DNA of 7,911 nt. It comes from Candidatus Zhuqueibacterota bacterium 4484_219 (GTDB taxonomy: Bacteria > Zhuqueibacterota > JdFR-76 > 4484-219). Below, piece after piece: positions 1-6,736 of this stretch; positions within the stretch are counted from its first letter, which is position 1; each line of letters starts with the position of its first letter. The notes under the pieces were generated by a model. It saw nothing but the letters and a program-made list of their open reading frames with translations. It was not told the origin of the DNA and did no database searches. The stretch covers positions 1 to 7,911 of the forward strand of contig MZGM01000053.1 of assembly GCA_002085035.1 (NCBI GenBank). Direction: 5' to 3'. Made by a program: the position numbers and the translations under genes.

Positions 1-73
1 CCAATACACCTCTATCTAAATATCAGATGTAATTATAAGAAACTAACATAAGAAAGGCAATAAGATTTTTCTC

Positions 74-102
74 TTGATTTTAATTCTTTTTCATCCTATA
101 CT
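74..102 (+). promoter_or_regulatory. sigma70-like promoter of the patatin/Omp85 gene
   Basis: A TTGATT hexamer (74-79) and a TATACT hexamer (97-102) are separated by exactly 17 bases. They match the sigma70 consensus boxes at 4/6 and 5/6 positions, and the region around them is very AT-rich. The expected transcription start near 109-110 leaves a leader of about 12 bases to the ATG at 122, or about 27 to the ATG at 137. The sequence TATACTTTG also resembles the Bacteroidetes -7 element TAnnTTTG but is off by one base, so a housekeeping sigma70-type reading is preferred. No operator-like repeat is visible. Confidence 0.6.
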
Positions 103-121
103 TTGTTATTAAACCCAACAG

Positions 122-2797
122 ATGTGTAAGCTAATCATGTCCACAAATTTTTGCAGACTATTATCCATTGTATCTTGCTGGGTAATTATGGGCTCCACGG
201 GGACAGCACAAACTGTGCTGTACGAGTTTTCGCTACCCAGACAACAATGCAATAAGCACAAGACCTTGCTAACGCCATGTGGCAACCTGTTACGCCCACG
301 TATTGGATTAGCATTGAGCGGAGGTGGTGCGCGGGGGATTGCACAAATTGGTGTGCTAAAGGTTTTGGAAGAACACAACATCCCAGTAGACGCTATTGTA
401 GGTACCAGTATTGGTAGCATTATCGGTGGGCTTTACGCCTCCGGCTACACTGCTGATGAGATTTGGCAAATCGCCCGCAGGATTAACTGGAGCAATATCA
501 TAGTGGATCAACCGGAACGCACCAGCCTCTTTTTGTCCCAGAAACAATGGCGAGGCAAGTTTTTGGTCTCTGTACGGCTAAAAAATTTCAGCCCCGAAAT
601 ACCCGCAGCAGTATCGCCGGGACAAAAACTCTACGATGTTCTATCTAAGGTTATTCTGAAAGCGCCTTTTCACGCAAAAGAGAGTTTCAACGATCTTAAA
701 ATTCCTTTCCGAGCAGTTGCCACAGACTTAGTCACCGGCAAAAAAGTGATTTTTCAGCAGGGTGACTTAGCGGAAAGCATGCTCGCCAGTTCTGCCATCC
801 CACTATTGTTCTCTCCCGTGGAGAAAGATTCCTCCCTTTTAGTAGACGGCGGATTATTGGATAATATCCCCATCGATGAAACCCGACGTTTAAACGTTGA
901 TTTAGTTATTGCAGTGAACACCACCTCGCCACTTCGTAAGCCCGATGAGCTTTCTGTCCCCTGGAAAATAGCTGATCAAGTGACAACTATCATGCAGCAA
1001 AAGCAAAAGTTAGCGCAACTGCAGAAGGCTGATATTGTAATCAAACCCGAATTTCCTGATAATACAAATATCGACTTCCACAATTTGGAGAAAGTCTACT
1101 CTGCAGGAGTTCAGGCGGCTCGTAGTAATCTTAACCTCCTTCTGCGTCGTATTGAACAGGCCAAACTTAAAATGCTAAACAACCCTGATCGTAATTTTAA
1201 TGTTGATTCAGTTATTGTCATAGTCAAAGGCTCTGTTCCAGATTCTTTGAAACCTCGCATTGTTCATGGTTCCAAAATATGGCGCGCAATTGAGATCTAC
1301 GATTTATTGAATCACTATTTCCAGTGTGGCTGGTGGAACTCAATTCGGGCGAGGCTAATTGAGAATTCGGGCAAGCATATCTTGCAATTCGTCTTTTCCC
1401 CAAACCCAGTTGTTCAAACGGTCAACATTTCACATGGAGGAATTTTACCTGATAGCCTGATCAACACAACTCTCCACCTGAAAGTTGGCTTGCCCTTTAA
1501 CTCTACCTTGTGGCAAAGGACTCGCGAACAACTTTTTCGACTCTATCGTTCCAAAGGCTATTCTTTAGCGACTATCAATAATGTAAATTTGGACACCCTC
1601 AACGGAATATTTTCCTTTACCATTCACGAAGGCAAAATTGCTAATATCGTGGTAACGGGAAACACCCGAACGCGTAACATGACAATTTTAAGAGAGTTCC
1701 CGCTAAAAGAAGGCGATATTTTCAACTACTACTTTGCCCAACGAGGGTTAAGAAATGTCTACGGTTTGGGACTATTTAACAGGGTACAATTAAACTATCA
1801 TTGGCATCAAAATCAACTCCAACTTCAGATCAAGGTAGAAGAAAAAAGCCCTTTTTTACTCCAGGTAGGATGGAATTATTCTCGTGAGCGACGATTCAAA
1901 TATTTATTGGAATTAACTGACGAAAACATATTAGGCACCGGCAGCAGACTCTCCTTAATCAACATCTACGGAAAACGAGACCAACTCTATCAATTGCTCT
2001 GGCAAACTGATCGAATATTTCGTACCTATTTGACTTCTACCGTTGATTTACATTTTCACCAGGCCAACCAATTCATCTACACCAAGGGCAATATCCTTGG
2101 CGAGTACCAGGAACGTCGAAGTGGCGTGCGATTTTCCATCGGACAGCAGGTACAACGTCTGGGTACCATCTCAGCTGAAATTACCATAGAGGCTATTTCG
2201 CTTCGCCATGTTTCGGGAAAAGGTTATCCAACCTCTCGCACTCATCAAGCAAAAATTCGCCTTCAATCTATTGTGGATTCTTTGGACAAAATCCCTTTTC
2301 CCTCACGTGGTAAGTATCATCACTTTTATTATGAAGCTTCCAGTGAATTTTTAGGTAGCGAAGTCTCCTTCTTTAAACTCTATTCTTCCATGGAAACCTA
2401 TTTCACTCTGGAGCATATTTTTACTTCTCATCCTAAAATAGCCTGGGGCACTTCGGACATCACTACCCCTTTTCAAGAAATGTTTCATTTGGGGGGAGCA
2501 AATTCTTTCTATGGTTGGTATGAGCGAGAAAAGCTGGGACGACGTTTCTTTCTTGCCAGCATCGAAGGCCGTTTGTTACTGCACAAATCGTTACCCCTGA
2601 ACATCTACTGGGGTATGCGGTACGACGTTGGGGCGATATGGGAGAATAGTTTGCAAGAAATTAATTGGAGCGATTTTGTACAGGGTTATGGAACCTACCT
2701 TGCATTTGATTCATTCGCTGGGCTAATATCTATCCATTATGGTGAAAATACTACGGGAAGAAAAGAATATTATCTGACTGCAGGTTTCCACTTTTGA
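122..2797 (+). CDS. Patatin-like phospholipase fused to POTRA repeats and an Omp85-type outer-membrane barrel (PlpD-like, type Vd autotransporter)
   Basis: This 891-residue protein is predicted to be exported to the outer membrane and to carry or release a lipid acyl hydrolase. Residues 12-29 are hydrophobic and end in GTA before Gln30, which fits a cleaved signal peptide. The patatin domain spans about 60-340. It has the oxyanion-hole motif GGGARG (67-72), the nucleophile motif GTSIG with Ser96, and DGG with Asp242 completing the Ser-Asp dyad. Three POTRA-like segments follow (about 361-431, 432-504, 505-575). The last is the clearest, with VTGNTRT and REFPLKEGD. Residues 576-891 are rich in alternating beta-strand pattern and end in Phe, as Omp85/BamA barrels do. 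The lid-loop motif reads LGGANSFYGWY (790-800), so Tyr797 replaces the usual Arg of (V)RG(F/Y). PlpD has one POTRA; three here is unusual. The start is uncertain: neither ATG 122 nor ATG 137 has a Shine-Dalgarno site, and 137 gives a more typical signal peptide. Substrate is unknown. Confidence 0.9.
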   Translation: MCKLIMSTNFCRLLSIVSCWVIMGSTGTAQTVLYEFSLPRQQCNKHKTLLTPCGNLLRPRIGLALSGGGARGIAQIGVLKVLEEHNIPVDAIVGTSIGSIIGGLYASGYTADEIWQIARRINWSNIIVDQPERTSLFLSQKQWRGKFLVSVRLKNFSPEIPAAVSPGQKLYDVLSKVILKAPFHAKESFNDLKIPFRAVATDLVTGKKVIFQQGDLAESMLASSAIPLLFSPVEKDSSLLVDGGLLDNIPIDETRRLNVDLVIAVNTTSPLRKPDELSVPWKIADQVTTIMQQKQKLAQLQKADIVIKPEFPDNTNIDFHNLEKVYSAGVQAARSNLNLLLRRIEQAKLKMLNNPDRNFNVDSVIVIVKGSVPDSLKPRIVHGSKIWRAIEIYDLLNHYFQCGWWNSIRARLIENSGKHILQFVFSPNPVVQTVNISHGGILPDSLINTTLHLKVGLPFNSTLWQRTREQLFRLYRSKGYSLATINNVNLDTLNGIFSFTIHEGKIANIVVTGNTRTRNMTILREFPLKEGDIFNYYFAQRGLRNVYGLGLFNRVQLNYHWHQNQLQLQIKVEEKSPFLLQVGWNYSRERRFKYLLELTDENILGTGSRLSLINIYGKRDQLYQLLWQTDRIFRTYLTSTVDLHFHQANQFIYTKGNILGEYQERRSGVRFSIGQQVQRLGTISAEITIEAISLRHVSGKGYPTSRTHQAKIRLQSIVDSLDKIPFPSRGKYHHFYYEASSEFLGSEVSFFKLYSSMETYFTLEHIFTSHPKIAWGTSDITTPFQEMFHLGGANSFYGWYEREKLGRRFFLASIEGRLLLHKSLPLNIYWGMRYDVGAIWENSLQEINWSDFVQGYGTYLAFDSFAGLISIHYGENTTGRKEYYLTAGFHF

Positions 2798-2854
2798 TTT
2801 AAACTAAACGTCCACAAACCTAACTCCCACAGAGAATTTACAACCTAAGGGACT

Positions 2855-3631
2855 TTAATTCTTTTCATCTCTCTTGAGAAGCTTGTCCCTTTCCATGTTC
2901 CATTTTACCCAATTGGTTTGTTCATCCGAATCTTGGAGAGAAAAATCCCCGGTGGCAAGTACCTGTCCCTTACGTCCAATCTTTATTTTTTGCATTTCTC
3001 TGACGATATAGGCCCACTCTTCGAGCGTAACTTCTTGGGGACCAGGGACCTCATGGGGACCTTCGATCTGATAAGGTTTGCCAATCTCCATAGGCTTTAA
3101 CCCTGTCTTTTCCGGCACATTCGAAACTACCACAGCGCCAGTGTACACTCGGAATTCAGTAGTGGAATCGGTAGCGACACTCAGACGAAATTTCGTGCCG
3201 GTTATGGCTGCTCCAGCAATTGGCGTGTCCAATCTAAACTTTATCCCCTTTTGTTTTTTAGACAAATTAGCCCACAGGTCTCCTTTTTCCACTTTCAAAA
3301 TCGTCTCCTGGACTTTCTCTTTGGATTCCTCATACAGCTTGATGATATCGATAATGGTTTCGGGGGCTAAGCGAATAATATCTAACCCCATTAGTTCAAT
3401 CTCAGCTCGGGAACGCTGATAAGTACGTACCCTGTCGCCAGCAATAACATCACTGTTTTGGGGTACTCGCACCCAGTTGATCAATTGAGGGTTCTTCTTA
3501 CTAACTCGACCATCTACGTAGGTTACTATCCCCTTTTCCTCCATTTTGCTGGAGCGAAGGATAAAAGGAAATAAAGCCACAATGCTCACTATCAAAATGG
3601 ACCGTAAAACAATTGCCCAAAATCTTTTCAT
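2855..3631 (-). CDS. FecR-domain protein with N-terminal membrane anchor
   Basis: This 258-residue protein starts with one hydrophobic segment (about 5-25) after a short basic end, so it is probably anchored in the inner membrane with the rest in the periplasm. No lipobox Cys is seen. Residues about 35-171 look like a FecR domain: VTYVDGRV, SDVIAGDRVRTYQRSRAEIEL, IRLAPET, VEKGDLWANL, then FRLDTPIAGAAITGTKFRLSV and FRVYTGAVVV. In FecR itself this domain belongs to an anti-sigma regulator of iron transport. Here there is no N-terminal cytoplasmic anti-sigma segment, and no sigma factor or TonB receptor is visible nearby, so a FecR-type signalling role is not supported. The C-terminal part (200-258) has Trp-containing WAYIV and WVKWNMERD and a basic end. 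A GAAGGG ribosome site lies 8 bases before the ATG. The gene is 88 bp downstream of the Rho_N gene. The family assignment is fairly sure; the function is unknown. Confidence 0.75.
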   Translation of the reverse strand: MKRFWAIVLRSILIVSIVALFPFILRSSKMEEKGIVTYVDGRVSKKNPQLINWVRVPQNSDVIAGDRVRTYQRSRAEIELMGLDIIRLAPETIIDIIKLYEESKEKVQETILKVEKGDLWANLSKKQKGIKFRLDTPIAGAAITGTKFRLSVATDSTTEFRVYTGAVVVSNVPEKTGLKPMEIGKPYQIEGPHEVPGPQEVTLEEWAYIVREMQKIKIGRKGQVLATGDFSLQDSDEQTNWVKWNMERDKLLKRDEKN

Positions 3632-3665
3632 GAAATTATCCCTTCAGCTTGTTAAATGTCTTGGT

Positions 3666-3696
3666 TTAATACCCATTAAGTTCTCTATGAGGTCAA
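3666..3696 (-). promoter_or_regulatory. weak promoter candidate before the FecR-domain gene
   Basis: On the minus strand a TTGACC hexamer (3691-3696) is followed 19 bases later by TATTAA (3666-3671), in the 88-bp gap upstream of the FecR gene. The -35 box is good (5/6), but the spacing is longer than the ideal 17 and the -10 box is only partial. It could allow expression independent of the Rho_N gene. The gap shows no intrinsic terminator, so read-through from upstream is equally possible. Confidence 0.25.
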
Positions 3697-3719
3697 AACA
3701 TCCTGCCTGAGATTTTTAA

Positions 3720-4043
3720 TCATACGGCGGCTTTGCGAAGTGCTTTTTTGAGATCATGAATCTGACGCCGTATCGACTTTAGCTCATTACGATTGTGCGC
3801 TGCTATCGCTTCATCTCGTTTCTTCTTTAATTCTCTGATTTGAGCTTTAATGCGAGTTTTATCAATACCAACCACTGCATGATGTACGTGCATGTCAATG
3901 TTAAGGGCCTTGCATAGCGCTGCTAATAGATGTTCCTTGTTCAATTGGGTGTAGCCCCTTAGTGCTTCATGATCCAGGCCTGCTGCAATTTCTCGAAGTT
4001 CCGCTACCGTTTTGTGCTTGAGTTCTTCATAAGTGAATGACAT
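3720..4043 (-). CDS. Small Rho-N-domain (SAP-like) protein with C-terminal basic coiled coil
   Basis: This 107-residue soluble protein opens with a segment like the N-terminal domain of transcription terminator Rho. Residues 5-50 (YEELKHKTVAELREIAAGL, then LNKEHLLAALCKALNI) follow the Rho_N helix-turn pattern, which in Rho helps bind nucleic acid. A His-rich linker (MHVHHAVVGIDK, about 51-62) leads to a highly charged helix (about 63-105, rich in Lys, Arg and Glu) that probably forms a coiled coil or a nucleic-acid-binding helix. There is no ATPase domain, so this is not Rho. A strong GGGAGGG ribosome site sits 8 bases before the ATG and supports this start. The frame is open a little further upstream, to a stop near 4115, but has no better start there. 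Its position after gyrB-gyrA hints at nucleic-acid metabolism, but that is inference and no function is established. Confidence 0.75.
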   Translation of the reverse strand: MSFTYEELKHKTVAELREIAAGLDHEALRGYTQLNKEHLLAALCKALNIDMHVHHAVVGIDKTRIKAQIRELKKKRDEAIAAHNRNELKSIRRQIHDLKKALRKAAV

Positions 4044-4285
4044 TGCTTTAACCCTCCCTTCTATGCGATGGTTAACATCCGATTTAGGGACTTCAGTATC
4101 GAATCCACCCGGGGGTCAAGATAATCGGTGAGTCCCTGAGAAGTTTCACCATATCCGCAAAGCTCCGATAGAGAAATTCCTTTCTACATAAGTGTGAGTG
4201 TACCTTGCTTCTAATTTGCTATCGTCGAACAAGGGTTGCGCCAGTCAGCCGATCTGACCGAAAAACTCTGATTGATACAAAGAAC
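4044..4285 (-). other. gyrA-rho_N intergenic region with several possible RNA stems
   Basis: This 242-bp gap on the minus strand holds no convincing gene or tRNA. Read as minus-strand RNA, it can form a 7-bp stem just after gyrA (4242-4260), a 5-bp stem closed by a GGAA (GNRA-type) loop (4172-4185), and a 5+4-bp hairpin (4120-4155). The loop of that hairpin contains GTCCCT on the plus strand (4132-4137), complementary to AGGGAC at 4086-4091, so a pseudoknot is possible. It also carries a 19-codon ORF (4093-4152) and the ribosome site of the next gene (4052-4058). No known riboswitch is recognised. It may be a leader, a processed spacer or only chance pairing. Confidence 0.3.
4242..4260 (-). 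other. hairpin just downstream of gyrA
   Basis: The core GTCAG (4244-4248) and CTGAC (4254-4258) is a perfect 5-bp inverted repeat with a 5-base loop, 25 bases past the gyrA stop codon. It extends to 7 bp only in minus-strand RNA, where the second outer pair becomes a G-U wobble, so if real it acts in the gyrA transcript. No U-run follows it on that strand; a U-run precedes it instead. It therefore does not qualify as a Rho-independent terminator but could protect the 3' end of the gyrase message. Confidence 0.35.
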
Positions 4286-6715
4286 TTATTCCTGTTCTTT
4301 CACCACCCGGGCGATGTCAGCAATACGATCACCTTTATTCAAACGAATCAGTCTAACCCCCCGAGCATTGCGCCCCATGATTCTAATCCCCTTCACGTTT
4401 TGCCGAATAATTTGACCATTGGTTGTTACAATCATCAGATCATCATCATCGAAAACTCCCTTCATGGCAATCAAATGGCCTGTCTGCTCAGTAGTACGGA
4501 TAGCAATAATCCCTTTGCCCCCCCGATGAATTGTGCGATACTCTTCCATCCTACAACGTTTGCCAAACCCATTTTCGGTAACAACCAGTAGCGTGGCACC
4601 ACGTTCCACGGTAACCATTCCGATTACTTTGTCTTTTGGGGACAAGGTTATTCCTTTTACTCCTGCGGCGTTACGGCCCATATCACGCACATCCGACTCG
4701 TGGAACCGCAGCGCTTTGCCTTCCCAGGTTCCAAGGATCAACTCGTGATTCCCATCGGTTAGCTTGACCTCAATGAGGTTATCACCTTCTCGAATGTTGA
4801 TAGCATTGATTCCGTTCCGCCGTGGATTACTAAAAGCGATCAAATTAGTCTTTTTTATCAGGCCTCGCTCGGTAGCCATTACTAAAAAATGCTGATCATC
4901 AAATTCCCTTACCTTTACAAAAGCCTTGATACTTTCTCCGCGGGAGAGCTTAAGAAAATTAACAATAGCACGTCCCTTAGAAGCACGTCCAGCCTGCGGA
5001 ATCTCATAAACCTTTACCCCGTAGCAACGCCCCAAATTAGTGAAGAAAAGCATGTATTCATGTGTGGAAGCTACGAAAAGATGCTCGACAAAATCGTTCT
5101 CCTCGGTGACTGCCCCGATGCAACCCTTGCCGCCGCGCATCTGTCTCCGATACCCAGAAACAGGAAACCGTTTGATGAATCCATTGTGGGAAATAGTAAT
5201 AACCATATCCTCTTCGGCAATTAAGTCTTCCAGCTTGAATTCCTCTACATCGGTGATTATTTCCGTGCGCCGGTCATCATCATATTTTTCCTTTAACGCT
5301 ATTAACTCATCTTTAATGAGCTGCATCCGTAAGGGATGACTCTCCAAAACACTGCGTAAGTAGGCAATAAATTTAATTGTCTCCAGATACTCTTCTTCGA
5401 TCTTTTTTCTCTCCAGGCCAGTCAATCGTTGCAACCGCATATCCAGAATTGCTTGAGCTTGAATTTCCGAAAGCTTGAAACGTCGCATCAAATTACTTTT
5501 TGCAGTCTGGGGATTACGCGACTTCTTAATAAGCTCAATGATTTCATCAATATTGTCTAAAGCAATCTTTAATCCTTCCAGAATGTGGGCACGTTTTTCA
5601 GCCTTGTCAAGGTCAAATTTGGTGCGCCTCACTACTACTTCATGGCGAAAGTCGATGAAATGCTGCAACATCTGCCGAAGATTGAGCACGCGAGGCTGAC
5701 CATCAACTAACGCCAGCATAATCACCCCAAAGGTGATCTGCATCTGGGTATGCTTGTAAAGCTGATTAAGTACGACCTCTGGTTGTGCATCCCGTTTCAA
5801 CTCTATTACGATGCGAAGCCCATCCCGATCCGACTCATCTCGTAAATCGGTAATCCCTTCGATCCTTTTGGCTTGAACTTGTTCAGCAATCTTTTCCAAC
5901 AGATTGCTCTTGTTGACCTGATAGGGGATTTCGGTGACAACAATGTGTTCTTTACCCCCCTTGACCGTTTCAATATTAGCTTTAGCCCGCAGGAGAAGCT
6001 TCCCTCTTCCTGTTTGGTACACAGAGGAGAGTTCCTCGGTGCCGTAAATAATTGCTCCGGTAGGAAAATCGGGACCTTTCACGTATTGCATTAACTGCTC
6101 AATGCTTGCATCGGGATTGTCAATCAAAGCTACCAAGCCGTCAATCACTTCACCGAGATTGTGTGGTGGGATATTAGTTGCCATTCCGACCGCAATACCG
6201 GATGAACCATTCACCATAAGATTCGGCAATATAGTAGGTAATACAGTAGGCTCTTGGAGTGTTTCATCAAAATTCGGGACAAAATCGACTGTGTTTTTTT
6301 CGATGTCGCGCAGCAATTCCATGGCAATAGGCGCCAATCGGACTTCAGTATATCGCATTGCCGCGGGAGAATCGCCATCAATTGATCCGAAATTTCCCTG
6401 TCCGTCAATCAATGGATAGCGCAAGGAAAAATCCTGCACCATTCGCACCATAGTGTCGTAAACAGCAGCATCTCCATGGGGATGATACTTTCCCAATACT
6501 TCTCCAACAACCCGAGCACTTTTCTTATAGGGTCGCTCTGGCAGCAAGCCCAATTCGTGCATTCCATACAATACCCGCCGATGAACGGGTTTAAGTCCAT
6601 CGCGTACATCTGGCAGAGCACGAGCTACTATTACCGACATTGAATAGTCGAGATAGGAATCTTTCATTTCCTCTTCGATTAGTACCGGGATTACTCGCTC
6701 GCGTGCAATTGCCAT
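4286..6715 (-). CDS. gyrA: DNA gyrase subunit A
   Basis: GyrA is the breakage-reunion subunit of the A2B2 enzyme that introduces negative supercoils into DNA using ATP. All 809 residues are present. The winged-helix region keeps E. coli numbering, with the active-site Tyr122 in AAMRYTE and the quinolone-determining stretch KYHPHGDAAVYD (76-87). Position 83 is Ala where E. coli has Ser; Asp87 is kept. The tower and coiled-coil parts run to about 490. The C-terminal domain (about 500-805) shows six repeated blade motifs, such as GRASKGRAIVNF, GRNAAGVKGITL and GRNARGVRLIRL. The GyrA box is QMRGGKG (525-531), close to the QRRGGKG form that separates gyrase from ParC/topoisomerase IV. A second box-like HRGGKG lies at 730-735. 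The protein ends shortly after the last blade with no long acidic tail. It lies 21 bp after gyrB, as in a typical gyrBA operon. Confidence 0.98.
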   Translation of the reverse strand: MAIARERVIPVLIEEEMKDSYLDYSMSVIVARALPDVRDGLKPVHRRVLYGMHELGLLPERPYKKSARVVGEVLGKYHPHGDAAVYDTMVRMVQDFSLRYPLIDGQGNFGSIDGDSPAAMRYTEVRLAPIAMELLRDIEKNTVDFVPNFDETLQEPTVLPTILPNLMVNGSSGIAVGMATNIPPHNLGEVIDGLVALIDNPDASIEQLMQYVKGPDFPTGAIIYGTEELSSVYQTGRGKLLLRAKANIETVKGGKEHIVVTEIPYQVNKSNLLEKIAEQVQAKRIEGITDLRDESDRDGLRIVIELKRDAQPEVVLNQLYKHTQMQITFGVIMLALVDGQPRVLNLRQMLQHFIDFRHEVVVRRTKFDLDKAEKRAHILEGLKIALDNIDEIIELIKKSRNPQTAKSNLMRRFKLSEIQAQAILDMRLQRLTGLERKKIEEEYLETIKFIAYLRSVLESHPLRMQLIKDELIALKEKYDDDRRTEIITDVEEFKLEDLIAEEDMVITISHNGFIKRFPVSGYRRQMRGGKGCIGAVTEENDFVEHLFVASTHEYMLFFTNLGRCYGVKVYEIPQAGRASKGRAIVNFLKLSRGESIKAFVKVREFDDQHFLVMATERGLIKKTNLIAFSNPRRNGINAINIREGDNLIEVKLTDGNHELILGTWEGKALRFHESDVRDMGRNAAGVKGITLSPKDKVIGMVTVERGATLLVVTENGFGKRCRMEEYRTIHRGGKGIIAIRTTEQTGHLIAMKGVFDDDDLMIVTTNGQIIRQNVKGIRIMGRNARGVRLIRLNKGDRIADIARVVKEQE

Positions 6716-6728
6716 AATTGTAACCTAA

Positions 6729-6734
6729 CCTCCT
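6729..6734 (-). promoter_or_regulatory. gyrA ribosome binding site inside the gyrB-gyrA gap
   Basis: A perfect AGGAGG on the minus strand lies 2 bases after the gyrB stop codon and 13 bases before the gyrA ATG. The spacing is longer than the usual 5-9 bases, but no other in-frame start lies nearer and the chosen ATG reproduces E. coli GyrA numbering (Tyr122). The tight packing implies that gyrA is translated from the gyrB message, with possible coupling. Confidence 0.7.
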
Positions 6735-6736
6735 CT

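Noticed and set aside
4108..4115. CCCGGG palindrome with flanking G run as a protein-binding site
   Set aside because: A 6-base palindrome is too short and common to support an operator, and no second copy is present near a promoter.
4093..4125. Plus-strand TATCGAATCCACC resembling a tRNA T-arm
   Set aside because: The flanking bases do not form the 5-bp T stem, and no acceptor, D or anticodon arm can be placed around it on either strand.
4242..4265. Hairpin after gyrA as a Rho-independent terminator
   Set aside because: The T-run lies on the 5' side of the stem in the gyrA direction. The plus-strand reading has A residues after the stem, so neither direction has the required U-tract.
4205..4591. 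128-codon plus-strand open frame overlapping the 3' end of gyrA
   Set aside because: Most of it lies antisense to well-conserved gyrA codons, it has no ribosome site and its protein looks like no family. It is a shadow frame, as are the other antisense frames within gyrA, the FecR gene and the patatin gene.
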